A DNA stretch of 64,000 bases from Sphingomonas sp. (GCF_026460985.1 NZ_JAPKNM010000001.1:186001-250000); one strand, 5' to 3'; counted from the first letter of the stretch, positions 33,968 through 42,620 are shown. The notes: a model not told the origin generated them from the letters alone. Program-made: numbers and translations.

Positions 33968-35185
33968 TCAGACCGTCAGCCCCTGGAGCAGCTTGGGCAC
34001 GTCGCCGCTCTCGCCGCGCGCCTCGGCCATGAACCAGTCCTTGAGCGGCGGCAGCTTGTCGACCGCCGAGAGGCCGAAGCGGCGGACCGCAGCGGCGGTC
34101 CTGCCGGGTACGCCGAACAGCCGGGTCAGCCCGTCAGTGGCGGCGGCGACCATGAAGGTATCGAGCCCGCGCCAGCGCTGGTAGCGCGCGAGCAATTGCG
34201 GGTCGCCGAGGTCCATGCCGAGCCTCTTGCCCTCGACGAGCACCTCGACGAGCGTCGCGACGTCGCGGAAACCGACATTGACGCCTTGCCCCGCGATCGG
34301 GTGGATGCCGTGCGCGGCGTCGCCGACCAGCGCCAGGCGGTTCGACGTGATCCAGGCCGCGTGATGGAAGCCCAGCGGATGGCTGAACCGCGACGAGAGC
34401 GGGCCCAGCCGCCCCAGGAACCCGCCCATCCTCTTCTCCGCTTCGGCGAGATAGGCGCGGTCCGAGATCTTGTTCATCCCCGCCGCGTCGCGCGCATTGA
34501 CGGTCCAGACCACTGCCGAACGGTGGCCGTGCGCGTCGTCGAGCAGGGGCAGGATCGCGAACGGGCCCTCGGGATAGAAGATCTCGAAGGCGATGTTCTC
34601 ATGGGAGCGCTCATGCCCGAGCGTCGCGACCATCGCGGCATGGTCGTAGCTCCAGCGCGCGGTCTTGAGCCCGGCGGCGTCGCGGGTGGGCGAGTTGCGG
34701 CCCTCCGCGGCGATCAGCAGAGGCGCGCGGACAACCGCGCCCGAATCGAGCTTAGCGGTCACCCCGAATTCGCCCCGCTCTACCGAAACCGCGCGGGTCT
34801 GCATCCGCAGATCGACGCCCGACGCGGCCTGCGCGGCCTCGAACAGCGCCGTGCGCAGGATGCGGTTCTCGAACATATGGCCGAGCGCGCCGCCATCCGC
34901 ATCGGGCGTGAAGTCGAGCTTGCCGGGGGCGAGGCCGTCGCTGACGCGGATGCCTTCGATCGGGCAGCCCTTGCCGGCAAGCCGCGGCGCGACGCCTACG
35001 CACTCGAACATCCGCATCGGCGCGCTGGCGATCGCCGAGGCGCGGCCGTCGAAGCCGGCGGCGAGGATCGTATCGGGATCGGCGGGATCGACGACGATCG
35101 AGGTGAGGCCATGCGCATCGAGCGCCACTGCCAGCGCGCTGCCGACCAGCCCGCCGCCGAGGATGAGTAGGTCCGCGCTATCCAT
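33968..35185 (-). CDS. UbiH/UbiF/Coq6-family FAD-dependent hydroxylase
   Basis: 405 aa. The FAD fold is shown by LLILGGGLVGSALAVALDAHG at the N-terminus and GDAAHGIHPIAGQGVNVGFRD near residue 280, the signature of the UbiH/UbiF/VisC family; ATSNRLALVGDAAH-type spacing also fits. It hydroxylates the ubiquinone precursor ring at one of C1, C5 or C6; which position cannot be told from sequence. ATG 35185 starts the Rossmann strand directly. It is divergent from ftsK across 252 bp that contain a repeat. Confidence 0.88.
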   Translation of the reverse strand: MDSADLLILGGGLVGSALAVALDAHGLTSIVVDPADPDTILAAGFDGRASAIASAPMRMFECVGVAPRLAGKGCPIEGIRVSDGLAPGKLDFTPDADGGALGHMFENRILRTALFEAAQAASGVDLRMQTRAVSVERGEFGVTAKLDSGAVVRAPLLIAAEGRNSPTRDAAGLKTARWSYDHAAMVATLGHERSHENIAFEIFYPEGPFAILPLLDDAHGHRSAVVWTVNARDAAGMNKISDRAYLAEAEKRMGGFLGRLGPLSSRFSHPLGFHHAAWITSNRLALVGDAAHGIHPIAGQGVNVGFRDVATLVEVLVEGKRLGMDLGDPQLLARYQRWRGLDTFMVAAATDGLTRLFGVPGRTAAAVRRFGLSAVDKLPPLKDWFMAEARGESGDVPKLLQGLTV

Positions 35186-35242
35186 GTGTGTGGCACTAAA
35201 CACATGCTGGCTGGAGAGAAAGCACGAAGAGCCCACTCACCG

Positions 35243-35347
35243 TCACCCCGGCCTTGGGCCGGGGTCCACCATGCGACTTGGCGAGAAGCTGGAGCCTCAT
35301 GTTCTCCCCTCGCGGCGCGGTGGATCCCGGCCCAAGGCCGGGATGAC
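35243..35347. repeat. Palindromic repeat, CCCGGCC-AAGG-GGCCGGG type
   Basis: GTCACCCCGGCCTTGGGCCG at 35243 on and an inverted copy at 35321-35347 (TGGATCCCGGCCCAAGGCCG then GGATGAC) flank about 50 bp. A related element lies at 57281-57388. It sits in the 252-bp divergent gap between the ubiH-type gene and ftsK; the remaining 90 bp before ftsK include GGAG at its ribosome site and otherwise show no feature. Confidence 0.8.
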
Positions 35348-35437
35348 GAGTGGGGTACAAAACAGGTCCATCTTGACGTCAGAGTCCCGGTAGGCGATGA
35401 TTTCCCCGCACCCCCTGACATTTGCGGAGACTGGGCG

Positions 35438-37753
35438 ATGGCGTCCCGGGCACAACCGTCGCTGCTGCGCGACACGATGAAGGCGGGCGTCCGCCGCAGC
35501 GGCGCATTGATCGCCGGAACCTTGCTGTTCCTGGTGACGGTGGGCGTCGTGCTGGCGCTGCTCACCTACAATTCGCAGGATCCGTCGCTCAACACCGCCT
35601 CGGGCGGCCCCGCGCGCAACCTGCTGGGGCTGCCCGGCGCCTGGATCGCCGACCTGCTGCTCGCCACACTCGGCCTGCCGGTGGCGCTGATCGCGCCCGC
35701 CGGCCTGATCATCACCAACCGGCTGTGGCTCGATCGGCCGCTGGGCGATTGGAAGAAGATGCTGCGCGGCGTGGTGATCGGCGTGGTGCTGATGGCGACC
35801 GCGCTCGCCTTCTTCTCCAGCGATTCGGTCCTGTGGCTGGTCGGCGGATGGGGCGGCGTGGTCGGGCTGTCGATCGCCGGGCTGTTCAGCTGGATGATCG
35901 GCTTCATCGGCGATCCGGTGATCGTCTTCTGGATGAGCCGCGGGCTGGGCCTCGTCTTCGCGCTCGCCGGATTGTGGATCTGGTGGCGCAGCCTCGATTT
36001 CACGCTCCCCGAACGCGTCGGGATCGGCATGCCGCGGCTGTTCGGGCCGGCCAAGACGCCGCTGCTGCGCGGGCCGGACCCGCAGGAGCTCCGCGAAGCG
36101 CGTGACCCGCGCGAACCCCGCGAGCCGCGCAAACTGGTGGTGCCCGACAATCGCCCGGGCCCGGTGATCGCCGAGCCGAGCATCGGCCCCTCGCCCGCCA
36201 GGCCAAAGCCGCCGGTGCAGAGCAGCCTCGATTTCAAGGACACGTACAAGCTGCCGCCGCTCGACCTGCTCAAGCCCGCGCCGCCCAACCAGAATCCCGG
36301 GATCGACAAGCTCGCGCTCGAACGCAACGCGCGGCTGCTCGAGAGCGTGCTCGACGACTTCAACGTGAAGGGCCAGATCGTCGAAGTGAAGCCGGGCCCG
36401 GTGGTCACGATGTACGAGCTCGAGCCGGCTGCGGGCATCAAGGCGAGCCGCGTGATCCAGCTCGCCGACGACATCGCACGCAACATGAGCGCGATCTCCG
36501 CGCGCGTCGCGACGATCCCCGGGCGTAGCGTGATCGGCATCGAATTGCCCAATGTGAAGCGCGAGTCGGTCAACCTCCACGAGCTGATCGGCAGCGAGGC
36601 CTTCGAGGCGCAGGGCGCGACATTGCCTTTGGTGCTCGGCAAGAACATCGCGGGCGATCCGGTGATCGGCGATCTCGCGCCGATGCCACATTTGCTCGTC
36701 GCCGGCACCACCGGCTCGGGCAAGTCGGTGGGCTTGAACGCGATGATCCTGTCGCTGCTCTACCGGCTCACCCCCGACCAGTGCCGGATGATCATGATCG
36801 ATCCCAAGATGCTCGAACTCAGCATCTACAAGGACATCCCGCATCTGCTCGCCGACGTGGTGACCGACCCGCCCAAGGCGGTGCGCGCGCTCAAATGGGC
36901 AGTCGAGCAGATGGAGGACCGCTACCGGATGATGGCGTCGGTCAATGTCCGCAGCCTCGCCAGCTTCAACGACAAGGTCCGCCAAGCCAAGGCCAAGGGG
37001 CAGAAGCTCGGTCGGAAAGTCCAGGTCGGCTACGATCCCGATACCGGGCGGCCGATCTACGAGGAGGAGACGCTCGACCTGCAGCCGCTGCCGCAGATCG
37101 TGGTGATCGTCGACGAACTCGCCGATCTGATGATGACCGCGGGCAAGGAAGTCGAGTTCCTGATCCAGCGATTGGCGCAGAAGGCGCGCGCGGCGGGGAT
37201 TCATCTGATCATGGCGACGCAGCGCCCCTCGGTCGACGTCATCACCGGCGTGATCAAGGCGAACCTGCCCACACGGATCAGCTTCCACGTCACCTCGAAG
37301 ATCGATTCGCGCACGATCCTGGGCGAGCAGGGCGCCGAGCAGCTGCTCGGCAAGGGCGACATGCTCTACATGCCCGGCGGCAAGCAGATCGTCCGCGTCC
37401 ACGGGCCCTTCGTCAGCGACGAAGAGGTCCAGGCGGTCGCCGATTTCTGGCGCGCGCAGGGCGCTCCCGACTATATCACCGCGGTCACCGAGGAGCCCGA
37501 GGACGGCGGCTTCGCGCTCGAGGGCGGCCCCGACGGCGACGATTCGCCCGAGGACCAGCTCTATCGCCGCGCCACCCAATTGGTCGCCGAGAGCCAGAAG
37601 GCGTCGACGTCATGGCTTCAGCGCCAGCTGCGCGTCGGCTACAATTCGGCCGCGCGGCTGGTCGAGCGGATGGAGAAGGACGGCCTCGTCTCGCGCCCCG
37701 ACCATGTCGGCCGCCGCGAGGTCCTGATGGATACGGATGGGCGGCCGCTGTGA
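35438..37753 (+). CDS. ftsK: DNA translocase FtsK
   Basis: 771 aa. Four to five membrane helices occupy roughly residues 20-190, a Pro/Arg-rich linker follows, then the RecA-like motor with alpha and beta domains: Walker A G-T-T-G-S-G-K-S at about residue 423, MIDPKMLELSIY and IVVIVDELADLMM (Walker B), MATQRPSVDVITG. The C-terminal 65 residues are the gamma winged helix (KASTSWLQRQLRVGYNSAARLVERMEKDGLV) that reads polar KOPS sequences. It pumps chromosome ends through the septum. ATG 35438 has GGAG eight bases upstream. Confidence 0.95.
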   Translation: MASRAQPSLLRDTMKAGVRRSGALIAGTLLFLVTVGVVLALLTYNSQDPSLNTASGGPARNLLGLPGAWIADLLLATLGLPVALIAPAGLIITNRLWLDRPLGDWKKMLRGVVIGVVLMATALAFFSSDSVLWLVGGWGGVVGLSIAGLFSWMIGFIGDPVIVFWMSRGLGLVFALAGLWIWWRSLDFTLPERVGIGMPRLFGPAKTPLLRGPDPQELREARDPREPREPRKLVVPDNRPGPVIAEPSIGPSPARPKPPVQSSLDFKDTYKLPPLDLLKPAPPNQNPGIDKLALERNARLLESVLDDFNVKGQIVEVKPGPVVTMYELEPAAGIKASRVIQLADDIARNMSAISARVATIPGRSVIGIELPNVKRESVNLHELIGSEAFEAQGATLPLVLGKNIAGDPVIGDLAPMPHLLVAGTTGSGKSVGLNAMILSLLYRLTPDQCRMIMIDPKMLELSIYKDIPHLLADVVTDPPKAVRALKWAVEQMEDRYRMMASVNVRSLASFNDKVRQAKAKGQKLGRKVQVGYDPDTGRPIYEEETLDLQPLPQIVVIVDELADLMMTAGKEVEFLIQRLAQKARAAGIHLIMATQRPSVDVITGVIKANLPTRISFHVTSKIDSRTILGEQGAEQLLGKGDMLYMPGGKQIVRVHGPFVSDEEVQAVADFWRAQGAPDYITAVTEEPEDGGFALEGGPDGDDSPEDQLYRRATQLVAESQKASTSWLQRQLRVGYNSAARLVERMEKDGLVSRPDHVGRREVLMDTDGRPL

Positions 37754-37759
37754 ACGGCT

Positions 37760-37777
37760 CGACTCGTTTTTGAGTCG
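37760..37777 (+). terminator. Weak stem-loop after ftsK
   Basis: CGACTC-gttttt-GAGTCG starts 7 bp after the ftsK stop. The stem is only 6 bp and no T-run follows, so termination would be weak or Rho-assisted. It marks the boundary between ftsK and the more A/T-rich retropepsin module. Confidence 0.35.
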
Positions 37778-37852
37778 CTTCGTCGACATTTTGGGGCATT
37801 TCATCGCCAGGAATTGCGCATTCTGATAGAGTCCGCCGTTGGAGGCACAGCG

Positions 37853-38104
37853 ATGGACAAGGAACAGCTCAGGCAGGAAGTCGATGCGAATTACGACTTC
37901 TTTCAACGCAACCTCGCTCTCCTGATCCCGGATCATCAGGACCGCTATGCATTGCTGAGGAAGTGCCGCATCGACGGCTTTTATGATCGGCCCGGCGATG
38001 CCTTTCGCGCCGGCATCGAAAAATATCCGGACGAGCTGTTCTCGATCCAGCAGGTGACGACCGAGGTGGAGGATCTAGGCTTTTTCTCCCGTGCGGGAGC
38101 TTAG
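37853..38104 (+). CDS. Small protein paired with a retropepsin-like protease
   Basis: 83 aa, acidic, no signal peptide or membrane helix. I cannot name a family with confidence; the pattern HQDRYALLRKCRIDGFYDRPGDAFRAGIEKYPDELFSIQQV recalls DUF5678-like small proteins (a short strand holding 'the value that is asked for', then helix, then F-x-I-x-x-V) that occur beside aspartic-protease-like genes. ATG 37853 has GGAGG at 37841. It overlaps the next gene by 14 bp. Base composition is visibly less GC-rich than ftsK or lolA, suggesting acquisition. Confidence 0.65.
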   Translation: MDKEQLRQEVDANYDFFQRNLALLIPDHQDRYALLRKCRIDGFYDRPGDAFRAGIEKYPDELFSIQQVTTEVEDLGFFSRAGA

Positions 38105-38522
38105 CTTCCGCCGCGGCGACCGTCGAATTCTCCTCCCTGTCCGCGTGCTCGGCGCCGAAAATGGTTCCGACATGACGTCCTTTGCCGCAACGGCGTTGCT
38201 CGACACCGGCGCGACGGCAAGCGGCCTGGGTCCTGCGGTGATCGAAGCGCTCGCGCTCCGTAGCCACATGAAGAAGCGGCTCATGTCGGCGACCGAGGAA
38301 GTCTTTGCCGACTATTATCTTTTCCGGATCGGGTTTTACACGAGCGAACAGATGGATCACATTGAGGAAAGCGTCACGCAGTGGCCGTTCGTTTTCCCAG
38401 AGGTCGAAGGGTTCAGTTGGCGTCGCCCCGCGGATTTCGATGTGATCCTCGGCATGGACATCCTGTCGAAGTGCGACATCGAGATCGGCCGGGACGGAAC
38501 TTGCCGGCTGCGCTTCGGTTAA
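38091..38522 (+). CDS. Retropepsin-like aspartic protease domain protein
   Basis: 143 aa. One retroviral-protease-like lobe: the active-site strand is A-L-L-D-T-G-A-T-A-S-G-L and the second signature is D-V-I-L-G-M-D-I-L-S-K-C-D-I-E-I. Such single-lobe enzymes work as homodimers with one Asp from each subunit. No signal peptide or membrane anchor is present, unlike the exported clan members. GTG 38091 overlaps the 83-aa gene by 14 bp, so they form a translational pair. The target is unknown; the partner protein could be substrate, inhibitor or adaptor. The pair separates ftsK from lolA. Confidence 0.8.
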   Translation: MRELSFRRGDRRILLPVRVLGAENGSDMTSFAATALLDTGATASGLGPAVIEALALRSHMKKRLMSATEEVFADYYLFRIGFYTSEQMDHIEESVTQWPFVFPEVEGFSWRRPADFDVILGMDILSKCDIEIGRDGTCRLRFG

Positions 38523-38587
38523 CGGTTCAACGTTCGTTCAAACCGGCCCCTTTACCGGCCCAGCCCAAGCATTCGGAGAAGATAGAC

Positions 38588-39202
38588 GTGTTTGCACGGC
38601 CCCTCGCCTTCACCCTCCTCGCCGCCCCCGCGCTGATCGCCGCGGCGCCGGTCGCGGACGAGCTCGCGCAGGTGCAGCAGCATCTCGCCGGCGTGAGTAG
38701 CATGACCGCGAATTTCAGCCAGACCGACCGCAACGGCCGCGTGCTGACCGGCACGATGACGCTCAAGCGCCCCGGCAAGATCCGCTTCCAGTACCAGAAG
38801 GGCGTGCCCCAGCTGATCGTCGCCGACGGGCGCAGCCTCTATTTCATCGACTATCAGGTGCGCCAGGTCGATCGCTGGCCGATCGGCAACTCGCCGCTCG
38901 CCGTGCTGCTCGACCCGAAGCGCGACATCACCAAATATGCCAGGCTGAAGCCGACCGGCGATCCGCGCGTCGTCTCGATCGAAGTGCACGATCCCGCGCA
39001 TCCCGAATATGGCCGGATCACGATGATCTTCCAGAAGAATGCGGGCGGCCCGGGCGGGCTGACGCTGCAGGGCTGGGTCGCGCTCGATTCGCAGAACAAC
39101 CGCACGACGATCCGCCTGTCCAACCAGCAGCTCAACGCCAACGTCTCCGATGGAACGTTCCGCTGGAACGATCCGCGGAGCCAGGGGCCGCGGAATCGCT
39201 GA
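38588..39202 (+). CDS. lolA: Outer-membrane lipoprotein carrier LolA
   Basis: 204 aa. A signal peptide (residues 1-22, hydrophobic with A-A-A-P end) is followed by the LolA half-barrel: ELAQVQQHLAGVSSMTANFSQTDRNGRVLTGTMTLKRPGKIRFQY, VADGRSLYFIDYQVRQVDRWPI and NPLA-like SPLAVLLD segments. LolA carries lipoproteins across the periplasm from LolCDE to LolB. The start is GTG 38588 with GGAGAAG upstream; codons before it do not fit a signal peptide. It is usually next to ftsK in alphaproteobacteria; here a two-gene insertion lies between. Confidence 0.88.
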   Translation: MFARPLAFTLLAAPALIAAAPVADELAQVQQHLAGVSSMTANFSQTDRNGRVLTGTMTLKRPGKIRFQYQKGVPQLIVADGRSLYFIDYQVRQVDRWPIGNSPLAVLLDPKRDITKYARLKPTGDPRVVSIEVHDPAHPEYGRITMIFQKNAGGPGGLTLQGWVALDSQNNRTTIRLSNQQLNANVSDGTFRWNDPRSQGPRNR

Positions 39203-39455
39203 GTTTCCTGAACATCGTTCATGCTGGCGACAGGTTGCGGCCATTAGAAACCAAGTTGCGGATGTGGGGCGGTACCCGGGATTTTCCCCCTGTTGCTCGG
39301 GATCGAACCATTTCCCGCCTGCGTGACGAACGCTAGGTCGGCCCTCGCTCCATTGCCCCCGGAGCGGGGGCCTTTCGTCTTCTGGTGCGCCGCGCCGAGC
39401 CATCACCGCACCAGCGGACTGGTGCCGGACGATCAGAGACTCTACATCGCGCCCG
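39203..39455 (+). other. Gap between lolA and xthA, possible small RNA or long leader
   Basis: 253 bp without a convincing reading frame. GTTGCGG occurs twice about 25 bp apart near its start. A strong intrinsic-type terminator at 39355-39381 lies about 75 bp before xthA, so a transcript from inside the gap could end there as a small RNA. No known RNA family was recognised. Otherwise I see nothing in this stretch. Confidence 0.25.
39355..39381 (+). terminator. Intrinsic terminator upstream of xthA
   Basis: GCCCCC-ggagc-GGGGGC followed by CTTTCGTCTT gives a GC-rich 6-bp stem (7 bp counting the inner G-C) with a T-rich tail. It can end lolA transcription or a small transcript from the gap, and separates lolA from xthA. 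Confidence 0.6.
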
Positions 39456-40238
39456 ATGAAGATCGCCTCCTGGAACATCAATTCCGTCCGTTTCCGCATC
39501 GGGATCGTCGAGCAGTTCCTGCGCGAGGAATCGCCCGACATCCTCTGCCTGCAGGAAACCAAGGTGATCGACGGCGACTTTCCCGAGGCGCCGTTCCGCG
39601 CGCTCGGCTATGACCATGTCATCAAGCACGGCCAGCGGATGCACCACGGCGTAGCGATCATCAGCCGCGTGCCGGTGGTCGAGGACGACCGGTTCGACTG
39701 GCAGGCCAATCGCGAGGCGCGGCACGTCGGCGTTCGGCTGCCGGGCGGCGTGCGGCTCGAGAATGTCTACGTCCCCGCCGGCGGCGACGTTCCCGACCGC
39801 GAGGTGAACCCCAAGTTCGGCCAGAAGCTCGATTTCGTCGAGCGGATGACCGCGTGGGCGGCGCAACTCGACAAGCCGACGATCCTGACCGGCGACTTCA
39901 ACATCGCCCCGCTCGAATGCGACGTGTGGAGCCACAAGCAATTGCTCGACGTGGTCAGCCACACACCGATCGAAGTCGAGGCGCTGGCACGGCTGCAGGC
40001 GGCGCATGACTGGGTGGACCTGGGCCGGCGCTTCATCCCCGCGCCCGAGCGCTGCTTCACCTGGTGGAGCTATCGCTCGAAGGACTGGACCGCCAACGAC
40101 CGCGGCCGGCGGCTCGACCATATGTGGGCCAGCCCCGCGATCGCCGACAAGGCGGTGAGCCACAAGGTGTGCGAGCCGTGCCGCTCGTGGCTCAAGCCGT
40201 CGGACCATGTCCCGCTCGTCACCGAGTTCGACTTTTGA
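39456..40238 (+). CDS. xthA: Exodeoxyribonuclease III
   Basis: 260 aa, full length. The AP-endonuclease/exonuclease III motifs are all present: IASWNINSVRFR, LCLQETK (metal-binding Glu), VYVPAGG, LTGDFNIAP (catalytic Asp/Asn), GRRLDHMWAS and SDHVPLV (catalytic His). It repairs abasic sites and removes blocked 3' ends. ATG 39456 begins the first strand directly. Its TGA overlaps the TTG start of ribA (TTGA), so the two are coupled. Confidence 0.95.
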   Translation: MKIASWNINSVRFRIGIVEQFLREESPDILCLQETKVIDGDFPEAPFRALGYDHVIKHGQRMHHGVAIISRVPVVEDDRFDWQANREARHVGVRLPGGVRLENVYVPAGGDVPDREVNPKFGQKLDFVERMTAWAAQLDKPTILTGDFNIAPLECDVWSHKQLLDVVSHTPIEVEALARLQAAHDWVDLGRRFIPAPERCFTWWSYRSKDWTANDRGRRLDHMWASPAIADKAVSHKVCEPCRSWLKPSDHVPLVTEFDF

Positions 40239-41293
40239 CAGACCCGCGCGCCGTTGCCCGCGCGGTCGACGCGCTACGTCGCGGATGGCCGGTGGCGATT
40301 CGCGGGGCGGACGGCACGCTGCGGCTGCTCGCGATCGAGACCGCCGATTCGGAGCGGCTCCGGGCGTTCGATCCAGAAGGCGCGGCGCCCGTATTGCTCT
40401 CCGCAGGCCGCGCGGCGACGCTCAAGCTCGCCAACCAGCGTGAGGCGGCGGCACCCGACGGCCCGGTGCTGGTCGAACGCACGCTTTGGCTCGATTTCGA
40501 TACGGCGACCGCGCTCGCCGATCCCCAGCTCGACCTGGCGACGCCGCTGAAGGGGCCCTTCCGCGCGATCGCGCTGGCGGCGCCCGAGGCCGCCGCGGCG
40601 GCATTGCGGCTGGCACGGGTAGCGGGGCTGCTGCCGGCCTTCTTCGCGATTCCCGGCGAGGATGCCGAGGCGATCACCCCCGCGGACATCGACGCGCATG
40701 AGGATGCCGCGCGGCTGCGGATCGTCGGCCGCGCGCGGCTGCCAGTCGAGGGCGCGGAGGACAGCGAGATCGTCGCCTTCCGCACCGACGAGATGCCGGG
40801 CGAGCATGTCGCGCTGCTGATCGGCCGGCCCGACGGCAACCCGCCCTTGGTGCGCCTCCACAGCGAATGCCTGACCGGCGACGTGCTCGGCAGCCTCAAA
40901 TGCGATTGCGGGCCGCAGCTCAAGGCCGCCATCGCCGAGATCGAGGCGAGCGGCTGGGGGATCCTGCTCTATCTGCGCCAGGAGGGCCGCGGGATCGGGC
41001 TGATCAACAAGCTCCGCGCCTATGCGTTGCAGGACCAGGGCTTCGATACGGTCGACGCCAATACCCGGCTCGGCTTCGCGGTGGACGCGCGCAATTTCGG
41101 GATCGCCGGACGGATGCTGGCGCTGCTCGGGCAGAAGCGCGTGCGGCTGCTGACCAACAATCCCGACAAGGTCGCCGCGCTCGAGGCGGCGGGGATCGCG
41201 GTCGCCGAGCGCGTGCCGCACAAGCTGCCGCCCAACCCGCACAACGAACGCTACCTCGCCACCAAGCGCGACCGCACCGGGCACCAGCTCTAG
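40235..41293 (+). CDS. ribA: GTP cyclohydrolase II with a non-catalytic RibB-like N-terminal domain
   Basis: 352 aa, about 150 longer than stand-alone RibA. The C-terminal cyclohydrolase (from about residue 165) has the zinc site in C-L-T-G-D-V-L-G-S-L-K-C-D-C-G, R-Q-E-G-R-G-I-G-L and the terminal NNPDKVAAL. It makes the first riboflavin precursor from GTP. The N-terminal 150 residues begin AVDALRRGWPVAI, like the start of 3,4-dihydroxybutanone-4-phosphate synthase, but the acidic D-D-E-D-R-E site is missing (RGADGTLRL), so that activity is unlikely. Start is TTG 40235 within the xthA stop. Confidence 0.88.
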   Translation: MTDPRAVARAVDALRRGWPVAIRGADGTLRLLAIETADSERLRAFDPEGAAPVLLSAGRAATLKLANQREAAAPDGPVLVERTLWLDFDTATALADPQLDLATPLKGPFRAIALAAPEAAAAALRLARVAGLLPAFFAIPGEDAEAITPADIDAHEDAARLRIVGRARLPVEGAEDSEIVAFRTDEMPGEHVALLIGRPDGNPPLVRLHSECLTGDVLGSLKCDCGPQLKAAIAEIEASGWGILLYLRQEGRGIGLINKLRAYALQDQGFDTVDANTRLGFAVDARNFGIAGRMLALLGQKRVRLLTNNPDKVAALEAAGIAVAERVPHKLPPNPHNERYLATKRDRTGHQL

Positions 41294-41952
41294 GCGATCA
41301 GCCGGGCGACCTCGTCGAAATCGGTGGCGATGGCCTGGACGCCGAGCGCGCGCAGGCGATCGGCATGGTCGGGGGCGCAATGCGTGCCCGCGCACAGCCC
41401 GATCACATAGGCACCGGAGGCGACCGCGCCGGTGACGCCGACCGGCGAATCCTCGAGGATCACGCAGCGGCGGATATCGACGCCCAGCGCCGCGGCGGCG
41501 TGGAGATAGATGTCGGGCTCGGGCTTGCCGCGCTCGACATGCTCGCGGCCGCTGAAGATCTTGTCGCCGAAGGCATGGCGCACGCCGAGATGCTCGAGAT
41601 GGCCCGTGATCCAGTCGCTGCGGCTCGACGAGGCGATCGCGCGGGGGAAGGCGTCGGGAAGGCTTTCGATGAAGCGGATCGCGCCGGCGACGGCGGGGAG
41701 TCCTTCCTCGAGCGCGCGATGATCCTCCAGCGCGCGCGCGGCGTGGAAGTCCTCGGGGAGCGCCCGGCCGATCCAGCGCTCGATCGCGCCGAGGAAGTCG
41801 GTGCCGGCGAGCCCCATGAAGTTCGCCATCGAATCCTCAGGGCTCGTCGGGTGGCCGATGCTGGTCAGATAGTCGGCGATCTGTCGATTGCCGGCATATT
41901 CGCTTTCGAGCAGCACGCCGTCGAAATCGAAGATCATCGCGTCGAACTTCAT
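41290..41952 (-). CDS. HAD-superfamily hydrolase (beta-phosphoglucomutase-like)
   Basis: 220 aa, subfamily I HAD. Motif I is D-F-D-G-V-L, the cap helix region follows (ESEYAGNRQIADYLTSIG), motif II is ASSSRSDW, the Lys of motif III is in ERGKPEPDIYLHAA, and motif IV is VILEDSPVGV. It is a small-molecule phosphatase or phosphomutase; sugar phosphates are the likely substrates but cannot be specified. It overlaps the convergent ribA end by 4 bp and the YggS gene by 4 bp on its own strand. Confidence 0.88.
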   Translation of the reverse strand: MKFDAMIFDFDGVLLESEYAGNRQIADYLTSIGHPTSPEDSMANFMGLAGTDFLGAIERWIGRALPEDFHAARALEDHRALEEGLPAVAGAIRFIESLPDAFPRAIASSSRSDWITGHLEHLGVRHAFGDKIFSGREHVERGKPEPDIYLHAAAALGVDIRRCVILEDSPVGVTGAVASGAYVIGLCAGTHCAPDHADRLRALGVQAIATDFDEVARLIA

Positions 41953-42620
41953 TTTACTCGTGTTCCGAACAATGCCGTGCCAACGCGCACATGCGTCGCG
42001 CCGATGTTGACGGCGGTTTCAAAGTCGCTGGACATTCCCATGCTGAGCGCGGAACAGCCGGAATCGCGCGCGAGCTTGGCGAGCAGCGCGAAATAGGGCG
42101 CGGGTTCCACCTCCGCGGGGGGGATGCACATCAGCCCGGCCACGGGCAGATCGGCGGCGCGCGCCTCGGCGAGCAGCCCGGGCAGATCCGCGACCAGGCA
42201 CCCGCCCTTTTGCGGCTCGTCGCCGATATTGACCTGGACGAAGCAGGCCGGGCGCCTGCCCGTCTTGGCCATCGCGTCCGCCAGCGCGGAGACCAGCGAG
42301 GACCGATCGACCGAATGGATCGCATCGAACAGGGCGACCGCCTCCTCGGCCTTGTTCGACTGGAGCTGGCCGACCAGGTGGAGCGCGATGCCCGGACTCG
42401 TCTCGCGCAACTCGGGCCATTTGGCGGCGGCTTCCTGGACGCGATTCTCGCCGAAGACGCGCTGGCCCGCCTGGATCAGCGGGCGGATCGCGGCGGCGTC
42501 CTGCGTCTTGGAGACCGCGATGAGCTCGACCGATTCGGGTTCGCGGCCGGCGAGGCGCGCGGCGCGGGCGATCTTTTCGCGGATTTCGGCGAGCCGGCTC
42601 GGGGCGTCGTCTATGGGCAT
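41949..42620 (-). CDS. YggS/PROSC-family PLP homeostasis protein
   Basis: 223 aa, the usual length. The PLP Lys lies in LIAVSKTQD; other blocks are FGENRVQEAAAKWPEL, HLVGQLQSNKA, FVQVNIGDEPQKGG, LMCIPP and LSMGMSSDFETAVNIGATHVRVGTALFG. The protein binds pyridoxal phosphate without known catalysis and keeps the free cofactor in balance. In this lineage it is upstream of the HAD gene with a 4-bp overlap, and divergent from the ThiE-like gene. Confidence 0.92.
   Translation of the reverse strand: MPIDDAPSRLAEIREKIARAARLAGREPESVELIAVSKTQDAAAIRPLIQAGQRVFGENRVQEAAAKWPELRETSPGIALHLVGQLQSNKAEEAVALFDAIHSVDRSSLVSALADAMAKTGRRPACFVQVNIGDEPQKGGCLVADLPGLLAEARAADLPVAGLMCIPPAEVEPAPYFALLAKLARDSGCSALSMGMSSDFETAVNIGATHVRVGTALFGTRVK

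Noticed and set aside
35297..37579. 760-codon open frame opposite ftsK
   Set aside because: Antisense shadow of ftsK with no recognisable motif and no ribosome site.
37853..38522. Retropepsin pair as a prophage or retroelement fragment
   Set aside because: No capsid, reverse transcriptase, integrase or terminal repeats lie nearby, and single-lobe retropepsins occur widely in bacteria.
39203..39455. 6S RNA or another known RNA in the lolA-xthA gap
   Set aside because: No long imperfect stem with a central bubble was found by eye, and the gene neighbourhood is not that of 6S RNA.
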